Source: Caryophanales bacterium UBA2253 (GTDB lineage: Bacteria; Bacillota_I; Bacilli_A; ML615J-28; CAG-698). Taken from it: 26,838 nucleotides of DNA. This document shows, in pieces, positions 1 to 7,919 of the stretch. How positions within the stretch are numbered: position 1 is the stretch's first letter; every line of letters begins with the position of its first letter. Location: positions 1-26,838 of the forward strand of contig DDXT01000052.1 of the NCBI GenBank assembly GCA_002347755.1, given 5' to 3'. The position numbers were made by a program, and so were the translations under genes. Below the pieces are notes generated by a model. That model did not search any database and had not been told where the DNA came from. It saw only the letters and a list, made by a program, of their open reading frames with translations.

Positions 1-96
1 CTTGTAATAAAATGGGACAATGGCCCCAAAAAGATATCTTTTTCGAGTCTAAAAAAGTGTTTTTTTGTTATTTCAAGATAGTTGTGAGAAAATAAA

Positions 97-124
97 CAAA
101 CCCCATCTTTGAAAATGGGGTTTG
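97..124 (-). terminator. Rho-independent terminator of the minus-strand DUF4127 gene
   Basis: A perfect 10-bp inverted repeat (CAAACCCCAT / ATGGGGTTTG, 97-106 and 115-124) encloses an 8-base loop. Read on the minus strand it is followed by TTTATTTTCTC, a T-rich tail, and it lies about 37 bases past the stop codon of the DUF4127 gene. The plus-strand side has no T-run, so the direction is clear. Confidence 0.8.
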
Positions 125-160
125 TCATCAGTCTGACCTTGTTTAAAAGGTGTCTTTATT

Positions 161-1633
161 TTAATGGTTCAAAAACTCGATTTTGATCTCAAAGGATCGT
201 TTCCAAGGAAAAGAAACTTTGTAAGCAAGAGAAAAATACGGATCAGACAGTTCATGCAGCCACTTGTTCAATAAAATCTCCACTTCCGGATGGTCTGGGA
301 AATAAAACGTGTTGATGGAATGCATCCGCAGATATTCGTGGATCCTTCCCCGAACCACATCCTGATAAAAGCAGTCATCAATCACTCTTTCCGCCAAGAA
401 CCGAAAATGGCGAGCGGATTCGGTTTTATTTTGATCAGCGCAATAGACATAAGCTTGGGCCAGAAGACTGCCCGTTGAGTTGGAGGCCGTATTCCAGCCG
501 CTGAAACCCTTCAGCGATAAAAAGCCGATTTTCTTTAAAAAGTCATAGCATCCGCCGTTGGGAGCGCTGATGTCCAAAAGGAAAGTCGGATAACCTTCTT
601 TCAACAGCCGATTGATGTCTTTTATGAAATGGTGAGAATAAGCGTTCTTCGTAAAAACCATGGTTTGCTCGCGATCCGCGATCTCCATTTTCTGAGCATC
701 TTCATTGACATATATTCCCAAAACAAAGTCGGCGGCTTGCAGATCGTTCGTCTCGCTCATTTGTAAGACCCGACTCATTTTGGCTAAATTTTCTGAAAAG
801 TTCCGATCTTCAAACGGTAAAACTTGATCCAGAAGCGAACGGTCCGGAACCAAAAGATAATAGAGCATTTTTTTCTTTTGAGCGCTTTGGAGCGCTTTGG
901 CCAACAGCAGGCAAGTTCCCTCGTCGGTTCCGTTGTATAACCAAGCGCGGTCTTCCAAATGATTGATCCGGATATAATCTTCAAGAATGCGGTGTTCCAA
1001 CGTTTGCAAACCGTACGGCATTGAATCTTCCTGAAGCAAAAGAAGAAAATCCAACACCTTGTCTTTGAGAAGACTTAAAGAAGCGAGATTGGCTTTATGC
1101 TTGTTTTCTCTAGCCAGAAGATAGGTTTTCAAAACCAATGGCGGAAGGCCGGCTTCGATTTTTTTAAATTGAATCTCATCCGCCTGTTCATGGAAGAGCA
1201 AAAAGCGGCCTTTATATTTGCTGAACTCATTGATCAGTTTCCAATAATTCCGGGTTTTCTCATCAAAAGTGGAAATGGAAGTGCGCAGCACGGTATCAAA
1301 GGCCAGAATCTTAAGCTCCGGCTTTAGGGATTTGATTTTTCTAAGCAACCCAAGTCTTTCTCTGATTTCCTCGTCCGTGAAGTTGGCGCTGCGGCTTTGA
1401 ATCAGACCGCCGCTGATCAAGGCATCAATGGGAATGAGAAGATAGTCCCAATTTTGGAATTTTTCCATAACGAAGGCTTCAATCTCCGCGAAATCCAGTT
1501 TCTTGTGCAAAGAAGCCAGTTTGGATTTTTCGATCGAATATAGATCGACGTGCGCCATTTTTCCGAGCGCAAATACCCAATCATAATTGCATGGACGGCT
1601 GTCCAAAGGAATGAAACCGATTTGTGTGTTCAT
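161..1633 (-). CDS. DUF4127 family protein (copy 1, divergent)
   Basis: This 490-residue protein is recognised as DUF4127 by the N-terminal motif IPLDSRPCN (residues 8-16), IPIDALISGGLIQSR (67-81), a YNGTDEG motif in the middle and SGWNTASNSTG near residue 380, followed by a C-terminal PWKRSFE. The same motifs occur in two other proteins of this window (15284-16795 and 18741-20282). No signal peptide or membrane segment is visible, so it is probably cytosolic. The family has no established function. The invariant Asp, Arg, Glu and Asn residues look like an active site, which is inference. This copy is the most diverged: it has LLQEDSMPYG where the others have IPQDD and YG. It is transcribed away from the importer operon and starts at an ATG preceded by GAGG seven bases upstream. 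Length is close to that of the other copies (503 and 513). Confidence 0.85.
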   Translation of the reverse strand: MNTQIGFIPLDSRPCNYDWVFALGKMAHVDLYSIEKSKLASLHKKLDFAEIEAFVMEKFQNWDYLLIPIDALISGGLIQSRSANFTDEEIRERLGLLRKIKSLKPELKILAFDTVLRTSISTFDEKTRNYWKLINEFSKYKGRFLLFHEQADEIQFKKIEAGLPPLVLKTYLLARENKHKANLASLSLLKDKVLDFLLLLQEDSMPYGLQTLEHRILEDYIRINHLEDRAWLYNGTDEGTCLLLAKALQSAQKKKMLYYLLVPDRSLLDQVLPFEDRNFSENLAKMSRVLQMSETNDLQAADFVLGIYVNEDAQKMEIADREQTMVFTKNAYSHHFIKDINRLLKEGYPTFLLDISAPNGGCYDFLKKIGFLSLKGFSGWNTASNSTGSLLAQAYVYCADQNKTESARHFRFLAERVIDDCFYQDVVRGRIHEYLRMHSINTFYFPDHPEVEILLNKWLHELSDPYFSLAYKVSFPWKRSFEIKIEFLNH

Positions 1634-1721
1634 AATTTACCTCGCCAACATTCTATCATAAATATTCATAAAATAAAGAGGATTCGTGCAAACAAAAACA
1701 AACAAATTTATTTAAAACGAC

Positions 1722-1750
1722 TTGACTAGACATTTTATTGGTGATATAAT
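1722..1750 (+). promoter_or_regulatory. Sigma-A promoter of the importer operon
   Basis: TTGACT (1722-1727), a 17-base spacer and a perfect TATAAT (1745-1750). Transcription should start near 1757, giving a leader of about 80 bases before the ATG at 1838. The -35 box is embedded in TTGACTAGACAT (1722-1733), which resembles a degenerate HutC-type GntR operator (consensus core GTNTANAC). Confidence 0.88.
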
Positions 1751-1762
1751 GCCTGGAGTGAG

Positions 1763-1776
1763 TGTAAACGTTCTCA
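1763..1776 (+). promoter_or_regulatory. cre-like operator just downstream of the promoter
   Basis: TGTAAACGTTCTCA fits the classical catabolite-responsive element TGWNANCGNTNWCA at every defined position, and has the central CG of LacI/CcpA-type operators. It sits about 6 to 19 bases after the predicted start of transcription, a position where a bound CcpA or LacI-family protein would block transcription. A pathway-specific LacI regulator is an alternative to CcpA. Confidence 0.7.
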
Positions 1777-1837
1777 CGTTTTGCTTTAATCGTTTTAGGC
1801 AGTGCCTTAATAGAATTGCAAAGAATAGGAGAGAAGA

Positions 1838-3385
1838 ATGTTTAAGAAAATTTTAATTGCGATTTTCATGTTTGTCTCGGTCTTCACGGTTGTTGGTTGC
1901 ACCAAAAAAGACGATGTCATCGAATCCTTGGATGAGATCAAAATTTACGGACCTTTTGACACTTTTGATCCGGAAACTGATTATGTTCATCAATTAATCA
2001 AAGAAATTACCGGGGTGGATGTTCAGTATGACTTCCTTCCTCAGGACGGAGTTTCGGCCAACACGAAACTTTACTTGGATATTGCGGGCCAAGCCCAATA
2101 CCATCTGTTGAAGCTGGCGCCAACTCAATTTGACCAGTTGCGCAGCGTCAGAGCTTTGCTTGACATCGGTGCGCTTCTTGAAGAATATGCCCCGAACATC
2201 ACTTCCACCGTCAGCGCCGAAGTTTGGAAGACCGCTACTTACGACGGAAAAATCTATGGCGTTCCTCAAAAGAACCCTTCAAACAACATCAACAGCGCCT
2301 TGTTCTTGAGAAAAGACATATTTGTTGAAAATGAAATTGCCATTCCAACCACTTTGACGGAATTCAAAGAGGCTTTGGTGGCTTTGAAGACAGCGATGGG
2401 AGCCACTTTTATTCCTTTCAGCGCCAGCTCACACAACATTGAACCGATCCGCGGAGCTTTTGGGATCGTCACCGATTGGGTTGAACAAACTGACGGAACT
2501 CTGAAATATTGGACGGAAACTGAAGCCTTCACCGATTATGCCAACTATATCAAAGAACTTGTTGATCTGGGCGTAATGCAAGACGGATACCTGACCACTC
2601 CGAACTATGGCGCCAATAGCCGAGCCGGATTGCAAAACGGAACCGTTGGCGTTACTCTTGATGCATGGTGGAGCGGAAACGGAATCATCAACGGAATCGC
2701 TGCTTCCGAAGGACAAACCGAAGAATATCTGATTGAACACGCGGATGACTATCTGTATTTCATCGATTCTTTGCTTGGCGACGCCAATTACGGAATCCCG
2801 GGAAAAGGCCAAGCCAAAATGGACTATTCCATCGTTTATTTCTACGCCATTCCGAAATACATGGAATCGACTGCGATCGCCGTTTTGAAATGGATGAATG
2901 AAAAAATGGATCCAGTCAACTTCAAAAAACTGACCATCGGCGAAGAGAATGTTCATCATACTCTGGTTGACGGAAAGTACTTCCCGATTTTGACTCCGGA
3001 TGCGCAAGAAAAAATTCCTTTCGATGCTTTCAATAAAGCCGACTATTTCTTGACCGGAATCCGCGAGGACGATTATTCTTTATACTGGCAATGCCGTGCC
3101 CGGAAGAACCCGCGCCAACAATTTGTTTGGGAAGGCATGAACACTGAAGCGCAAAAGACCAGCGTCGGAATTTATGACGCAGTTGGTTTGGCACCGGGGT
3201 TCACCATTTACGGAGCCAACAAATCAATGTTGTCACAATTGACGACTGACTACTTAACAAGCGTTATTACCGGCCAAGGGACTCAACAGACACATGTTGA
3301 ATTTATTGCAAAATTGGTTTCGGATGCGAAACTGACCGAATCAACAGCGGAAGTTAATGCTTGGTATGAAACCCTCAGCGATTAA
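1838..3385 (+). CDS. Carbohydrate ABC transporter substrate-binding lipoprotein (LplA-like)
   Basis: A 515-residue protein with a lipoprotein signal peptide: two Lys, a hydrophobic stretch and the lipobox VVGC with Cys21 as the lipidation site. The mature part has the pattern of large family-1 extracellular solute-binding proteins of the LplA type, usually about 500 residues, with aromatic-rich segments such as DAWWSGNG around residue 275 that could stack on sugars. It would be anchored outside the membrane and deliver a glycan fragment to the permeases encoded at 4027 and 4975. The start is supported by AGGAGA about 7 bases upstream and by the signal peptide. It is the first gene after a strong promoter and a cre-like box, so carbon-source control is likely. 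The exact ligand cannot be read from the sequence; the neighbours point to an amino-sugar oligosaccharide. Confidence 0.9.
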   Translation: MFKKILIAIFMFVSVFTVVGCTKKDDVIESLDEIKIYGPFDTFDPETDYVHQLIKEITGVDVQYDFLPQDGVSANTKLYLDIAGQAQYHLLKLAPTQFDQLRSVRALLDIGALLEEYAPNITSTVSAEVWKTATYDGKIYGVPQKNPSNNINSALFLRKDIFVENEIAIPTTLTEFKEALVALKTAMGATFIPFSASSHNIEPIRGAFGIVTDWVEQTDGTLKYWTETEAFTDYANYIKELVDLGVMQDGYLTTPNYGANSRAGLQNGTVGVTLDAWWSGNGIINGIAASEGQTEEYLIEHADDYLYFIDSLLGDANYGIPGKGQAKMDYSIVYFYAIPKYMESTAIAVLKWMNEKMDPVNFKKLTIGEENVHHTLVDGKYFPILTPDAQEKIPFDAFNKADYFLTGIREDDYSLYWQCRARKNPRQQFVWEGMNTEAQKTSVGIYDAVGLAPGFTIYGANKSMLSQLTTDYLTSVITGQGTQQTHVEFIAKLVSDAKLTESTAEVNAWYETLSD

Positions 3386-3413
3386 TTAAACTATTGTTTC
3401 GGAGGAAAAAAAC

Positions 3414-4052
3414 ATGAAAAGAGCACTCGTTGTTTTGGGACATTTATTTATACTAAATGTGATATATATTCTTTCAATCTGTTTAAGTTTGGGAATAGCT
3501 GCCGCCCCAGCAACGAGTGCTCTTTTTTATTTTACCAACAAACTTCTAGCCAAAGATTATCAGGAATATGGTATAATAAAACAATTCTGGGTAATCATCA
3601 AAGAAAAATTCAAATATAGTTTCGGGTTTGGGATCATCGCCGCCGTCATCCTTTACCTCTGCATTGTCAATCTGGACAACGTTCTGCTTTTGGAATATGG
3701 GGAGTTTCTTCGGAAACTGATCATCGTTTGCCAGTATTTCGCGATCATCGAAACCTCGGTTTTAACGATCATGGTTCTTTATCTGAACGGACTGTTTAAG
3801 TTCAATAAGTTTTCTGATCTGATCAAAATGGCCTTTTTTGTGGCCCATCGTCATATATTCGTTACCATTTTGATGGTAATCAGCATCGCTTTAGGGCTGT
3901 ATGTTTTGATCTATTATGTCACAGCCTTGCTGCTGATCATGCTTTTCAGTCTGATCAGCCTGTGGATCTGCATTCTGTACCTACCGATTTGGAAAAAATA
4001 CTTAATCACTAGAGAGGAGCACCAAAATGAAACCCCTGAAGAAACAAAGTAA
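3414..4052 (+). CDS. DUF624 (YesL-like) membrane protein, copy 1
   Basis: A 212-residue integral membrane protein with about five hydrophobic segments (starting near residues 9, 70, 105, 145 and 165). The N-terminal layout and the LGIAAAPATSALFYFTNKL stretch (residues 26-44) are typical of DUF624/YesL proteins, which in Bacillota commonly sit in Lpl-type sugar importer operons. Their exact role is unknown; a part in transporter assembly or sensing has been suggested by context only. A strong GGAGG precedes the ATG. The 3' end overlaps the next permease gene by 26 bases, so the two are probably translationally coupled. A second, diverged DUF624 protein lies at 25884-26549. Confidence 0.82.
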   Translation: MKRALVVLGHLFILNVIYILSICLSLGIAAAPATSALFYFTNKLLAKDYQEYGIIKQFWVIIKEKFKYSFGFGIIAAVILYLCIVNLDNVLLLEYGEFLRKLIIVCQYFAIIETSVLTIMVLYLNGLFKFNKFSDLIKMAFFVAHRHIFVTILMVISIALGLYVLIYYVTALLLIMLFSLISLWICILYLPIWKKYLITREEHQNETPEETK

Positions 4053-4971
4053 ACTCCTTAAACACCTGAAACAATATGGTGCTTTGTACTTATTCTTGAT
4101 TCCTGGGTTAATTTTAGTTTTGATTTTCAATTATACGCCCATGGGCGGGATCGTCATCGCCTTTAAAAATTATGACATTTTCGCGGGCGGTTCGCCGATT
4201 GAATCCATCATCAAAAGCGAATGGGTCGGCTTTGACCATTTCAAAGCCCTGTTTGCGAATGATGATTTCACCAATGCTTTTGAAAACACACTGATCATCA
4301 GTACATATAAAATCGTCTTCCTGTTTCCGATTCCGATCCTTTTGGCGATCATGATCACGGACATTCGGAGCAAATGGTACAAGAAAACCATTCAGACCAT
4401 CATTTACCTTCCCCATTTTCTTTCCTGGATCGTGGTCACGGCCTTATTCATTCAGATCCTCGGACCGTACGGAGTCATCAACAACTGGCTGAAGGGAGCG
4501 GGTCTCATCACCCAGTCCATCGCCTTTTTCGGAAACAACGACATTTTCCGGGGACTGATCGTCATTTCGGCGGGATGGAAAGAAGTCGGATGGAACGCCA
4601 TCATTTACATTGCGGCCATAACCGGGATCGATCCCCAATTGTTTGAAGCTGCCAAAACGGATGGAGCCAACAAGGTTCAACAGATCATTTACATTACGCT
4701 CCCGTCCATTTCGAACACCATCGTCATGCTGTTCATTCTGCGGATCGGCGCCATTTTGGACGCCGGGTTCGACCAGGTCCTTAACATGTATTCCTACGTG
4801 GTCTATGACAAAGGCGATATTTTGTCCACGCTGGTTTACCGAGCCGGTCTGGGCCAACAGAATTATAGTTTTGCCACTGCGGTCGGTTTGTTCAATTCAA
4901 TCGTCGCTTTGGTAATGGTCCTGGGGGGAAATTGGCTGTCCCGAAAGATTTTCCAGAAAGGATTGTGGTAA
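4027..4971 (+). CDS. Sugar ABC transporter permease (LplB-like)
   Basis: A 314-residue permease with six predicted membrane segments, starting with YLFLIPGLILVLIFNYTPMGG. The cytoplasmic EAA loop that contacts the ATPase is visible as EAAKTDGANKVQQIIYITLP near residue 210. Membrane component of the importer, pairing with the permease at 4975. GAGGAG precedes the ATG, which lies inside the end of the DUF624 gene. No ATPase is encoded nearby; Lpl-type systems usually borrow a shared MsmX/UgpC-type ATPase encoded elsewhere. Confidence 0.93.
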   Translation: MKPLKKQSKLLKHLKQYGALYLFLIPGLILVLIFNYTPMGGIVIAFKNYDIFAGGSPIESIIKSEWVGFDHFKALFANDDFTNAFENTLIISTYKIVFLFPIPILLAIMITDIRSKWYKKTIQTIIYLPHFLSWIVVTALFIQILGPYGVINNWLKGAGLITQSIAFFGNNDIFRGLIVISAGWKEVGWNAIIYIAAITGIDPQLFEAAKTDGANKVQQIIYITLPSISNTIVMLFILRIGAILDAGFDQVLNMYSYVVYDKGDILSTLVYRAGLGQQNYSFATAVGLFNSIVALVMVLGGNWLSRKIFQKGLW

Positions 4972-4974
4972 AAT

Positions 4975-5841
4975 ATGATTGAATCGCGAAGTGACAAAAT
5001 TTTCAGCGTCGTGGTCTACATCGTTCTGACCATCTTCGGGCTTACCATCATCCTGCCGTTTTTAAATTTGCTGGCAACTTCTTTATCCGATCAAGTGGCC
5101 GTTTCCAACGGATCCGTCACTTTTTGGCCGAAACGGTTCACCCTCAGCGCTTACCAGTTCGTCATGGAAAACCGGCAGTTTTGGAACGGTCTCAAAAATT
5201 CCCTTTTCATCACCGTTGTTGGAACGCTTTTGGCCATGGTGGTCACGACCCTGACGGCTTACCCGCTGTCTTTACCGAAATTCCGGGCCCGGAAGACTTT
5301 CCTGGTCATCTTCATCATTGTCATGCTTTTCAACGGCGGACTGATCCCCACCTATTTGCTGATCAATCAGATTGGATTGAGGAACAACCGTTGGGCTTTG
5401 ATTTTGCCCTGCCTAATCTCCACTTACAACATGCTGCTGGTCAAGAATTATTTTGAGACCCTTCCGGAGTCTTTATATGAATCCGCGAAGATCGACGGCG
5501 CCACCGAACTGCAGATCTTTCTGAAGATAACTCTGCCGCTGTCCCTTCCGACCTTGGCCACGGTGGCTTTGTTTTACGCGGTTGGATTTTGGAACGCTTA
5601 CTTCAACGGAATGATTTACATATCGACGCCGGACAAGATGCCGCTACAAACTTATTTGCAGACCCTGCTCAACATGGCCTACATTCCCGCCCACGAACTT
5701 CCGCCGGAAATCGCCGAAAGTTTGTCCACGGAATCCATCCGGGCAGCGACCATATTCTCTGCGACTTTGCCGATACTGATCCTTTATCCGCTGCTCCAAA
5801 AATATTTTGTAAAAGGATTAGTGCTGGGATCGGACAAATAA
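4975..5841 (+). CDS. Sugar ABC transporter permease (LplC/YtcP-like)
   Basis: A 288-residue second permease of the importer, with six membrane segments and the EAA loop ESAKIDGATELQIFLKITLP near residue 165. The segment GGLIPTYLLINQIGLRNNRW (around residue 120) and the terminal KGLVLGSDK are typical of the LplC/YtcP group. It starts three bases after the stop codon of the first permease. Its stop codon shares one base with the start of the small membrane protein (TAATG), so the genes are translationally coupled. Confidence 0.93.
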   Translation: MIESRSDKIFSVVVYIVLTIFGLTIILPFLNLLATSLSDQVAVSNGSVTFWPKRFTLSAYQFVMENRQFWNGLKNSLFITVVGTLLAMVVTTLTAYPLSLPKFRARKTFLVIFIIVMLFNGGLIPTYLLINQIGLRNNRWALILPCLISTYNMLLVKNYFETLPESLYESAKIDGATELQIFLKITLPLSLPTLATVALFYAVGFWNAYFNGMIYISTPDKMPLQTYLQTLLNMAYIPAHELPPEIAESLSTESIRAATIFSATLPILILYPLLQKYFVKGLVLGSDK

Positions 5842-6254
5842 TGAAAGACAATCTGAAAATATTCCTGCTGCGATCTTGGGTGATCGGAATGGTCGTCGTC
5901 GTGGTGCACATGATGATGGGATTCCAACATTTGGCCATCGGACTGTTTTTGGGAATAATCAATGCTTTCGTCGTCGATTTGTTTTACATGACCATTCGAA
6001 AAGGGAACACGGCCAAGTATCCGAAAGGTTGGAAATTGCTTCTGAATACCGTAATAAACATTGTCATTGCGGTCGGAATAAGTTTGATCATTCGGTTGAT
6101 CGACTTACGGCTGATTCAAGCCGGGTTGGTTAAGATCCCGATCGAACCATTCCGCTTCATTGCTTTTTATCAAATCATTTATTACGGAGTCCGTTTTTTA
6201 TACATTGAAATTAAAAGAATATTTGAAAGGAAAAAACATGAGTCGAATTCTTAA
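5841..6254 (+). CDS. Small hypothetical membrane protein
   Basis: A 137-residue protein, start chosen at the ATG that overlaps the upstream TAA by one base; a longer reading from 5589 would run far into the permease gene. It has three to four hydrophobic segments (about residues 10-45, 65-85 and 105-120) and a charged C-terminus (RIFERKKHESNS). I do not recognise a family. Its place directly after the permeases suggests a membrane partner of the importer, but nothing in the sequence proves this. Its end overlaps the ribosome binding site and start of the next gene at 6238. Confidence 0.7.
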   Translation: MKDNLKIFLLRSWVIGMVVVVVHMMMGFQHLAIGLFLGIINAFVVDLFYMTIRKGNTAKYPKGWKLLLNTVINIVIAVGISLIIRLIDLRLIQAGLVKIPIEPFRFIAFYQIIYYGVRFLYIEIKRIFERKKHESNS

Positions 6255-6927
6255 CAGTTTAAACACCAAGAAAATGACTTTAGTGGTCAGCCTTCCCGAA
6301 AATACCTATGAATTGGCGAAAGCCGCTTGGGAATCCGGTGCCGACGCCATCAAAGTTCACATCAATTTATTTCACAATGCCAGCCAGAGGATGTTTGGCT
6401 CGCTTGAAGAACAGCGTCCGGTTTTGGAAAAGATCCTGAAAGATTCGCCGATCCCGATCGGAGTGGTCGCGGGAGAAGATACGAAAATCTGCGAGACCGT
6501 CATTTCCGACTTGGTGGCGATGGGATTTGATTTCATTTCTCTGTACGGCCATAACATGCCGATTTCGCTTTGCGGCCGAAAGGATGTCTCCAATCTGTTT
6601 GCCATCGATTACAGTTATTCCATCGATGAAGTCAAAACGATCACCAATTCATTCATCGCCGATGTTTTGGAATTATCCATCCTTCCTCATGAGGAATACG
6701 GAAAAAGGCTTAATGCCCGTGATTTGGGAAGATACCTGGCTTTTTCGGAAATATCCAAAATACCGACGCTGCTTCCGACCCAAAGGATGATCTATCCGAG
6801 CGACGTTCCCGCGATTGCGAAATGCCAGATCAAAGCCCTGATGATCGGCGCCATCGTGCTGGGCCCGACCAAAGAAACCTTTATCAGTCAAATCAAAGAA
6901 TTTAAAAAAGCCATCATGCAATTATGA
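6238..6927 (+). CDS. Predicted (beta/alpha)8-barrel protein
   Basis: A 229-residue protein. The ATG at 6238 is preceded by GAAAGGA and is preferred over an upstream in-frame ATG at 6160 lying within the previous gene. Eight short beta-strand-like segments alternate with helices (TLVVSLP, ADAIKVHI, PIGVVAGE, FDFISLYG, LFAIDYSY, DVLELSIL, PTLLPTQ, ALMIGAIVLG), the pattern of a TIM barrel resembling phosphate-binding sugar isomerase and aldolase barrels. It does not carry the NanE motifs seen in the gene at 9654, so it is not a second NanE. It is probably a cytosolic enzyme acting on a sugar or sugar phosphate released from the imported glycan. I cannot assign a reaction. Confidence 0.72.
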   Translation: MSRILNSLNTKKMTLVVSLPENTYELAKAAWESGADAIKVHINLFHNASQRMFGSLEEQRPVLEKILKDSPIPIGVVAGEDTKICETVISDLVAMGFDFISLYGHNMPISLCGRKDVSNLFAIDYSYSIDEVKTITNSFIADVLELSILPHEEYGKRLNARDLGRYLAFSEISKIPTLLPTQRMIYPSDVPAIAKCQIKALMIGAIVLGPTKETFISQIKEFKKAIMQL

Positions 6928-6949
6928 TGTTTGAAAGTTGAGGAAACCC

Positions 6950-7909
6950 ATGTCATTAACCGTTCAGGTCGTTCCGATCTTAGACAGCCGGGACCTTGAT
7001 ATAAGCAAATTTACCAATCTTCCGATTTTTGAGGGGAATATTGCCAATGAAGTTTTGCCTCCGCCCGTACCAAGCTGCTTTTTGGGAGCTTGGTATCGAA
7101 AAGTGTTTTCGTCTTCGGACCGCTGGCTGGGGATCGAAGGGACGATCGAATTGGGAGAGTTCATTCCCGATGAAGCCCGTTTCAATCTGGACGGAACCGG
7201 CCGTTACATGGATGTTCCGAGCATTTACATGGGCGGAAAAAGCGTGCATGAAAGCGACGCCGGACTCGGGCTCAATTTGACTTATCTTTCTGCGGACATT
7301 ACTGAAGACCTCGTTAGTTCCAGCCCCAAATTGGCCTATCGGCCGTTTTGGCGTTACATATATCAAGAGGCTTTGGATATCAGCGGCAATGTGACTCGCC
7401 GGGAAATCAATTCTTGGAATGTCAGCAATCCGCGAAGTTTGATGTATTATTATTTTCCGGGCGACGTCGTTCGCATGAGCGTCTACAGTCCGCTTCCTCA
7501 TTATCTGCAGCTGCGGATCGAAGTCGTTGCCGTCACTGACATCCCGAAATATGTTGAGTTGCGAAAGAGTTATCATTTGGCCAATGATTGGCCGGCCGAT
7601 TTTTACAGTCCAATCTTTTATTCCAAGGGCCATGGGATCCAAAACGCCGAATTCAAACGTGTCAACGCCATCGACCAATTCGGAAATGAAGGCTATTTTG
7701 CGAAACCGACCAAGGCGAATGTTTCTACCGCCACCTGGCGAGAAACCTTTCTGTATCGCGAAATCAACCAGAAACTGGTCAAAGTCCCGTTCTCGACGCT
7801 TCGCCAAACGGCCATGCTTTGTCCAAGCGAGCAAGCCATAACCGCTAAGCCGATCAATGAGGAAATGGGGGGCGAATCCATCGCCATTCATCCTGGATTA
7901 AATAAATAA
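6950..7909 (+). CDS. Uncharacterised beta-rich protein, paralogue A
   Basis: A 319-residue protein of no family I recognise. Start set at the ATG at 6950 (MSLTVQVVP), preceded by TGAGGA; a TTG twelve bases upstream is possible, but paralogue B at 14318 begins with the same MSLT. The two proteins are about 60 percent identical along their whole length, with blocks such as FLGAWYRKVFSS, DRWLGIEG, PSIYMGGKS, ESDAGL, YRPFWRYIY, VTRREINSWNVS, YYYFPGDV and PADFYSP with FYSKGHG. They are rich in Trp, Tyr and alternating hydrophobic residues, suggesting a beta-sandwich or lectin-like fold (inference). No signal peptide, so probably cytosolic. It lies directly before the GH84 gene, eleven bases away. 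Possible roles are carbohydrate binding or a glycosidase of a new type. Confidence 0.7.
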   Translation: MSLTVQVVPILDSRDLDISKFTNLPIFEGNIANEVLPPPVPSCFLGAWYRKVFSSSDRWLGIEGTIELGEFIPDEARFNLDGTGRYMDVPSIYMGGKSVHESDAGLGLNLTYLSADITEDLVSSSPKLAYRPFWRYIYQEALDISGNVTRREINSWNVSNPRSLMYYYFPGDVVRMSVYSPLPHYLQLRIEVVAVTDIPKYVELRKSYHLANDWPADFYSPIFYSKGHGIQNAEFKRVNAIDQFGNEGYFAKPTKANVSTATWRETFLYREINQKLVKVPFSTLRQTAMLCPSEQAITAKPINEEMGGESIAIHPGLNK

Positions 7910-7919
7910 AGAGGCACTT

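Noticed and set aside
28..43. 16-bp palindrome AAAAAGATATCTTTTT near the left edge
   Set aside because: A/T-rich, no neighbouring promoter, no second copy, and too little flanking sequence to judge; chance is sufficient.
6980..7891. Long open frame (303 codons) on the minus strand opposite paralogue A
   Set aside because: It is antisense to a gene with a clear paralogue and ribosome binding site, and it has no upstream signal of its own. It follows from codon bias of the plus-strand gene.
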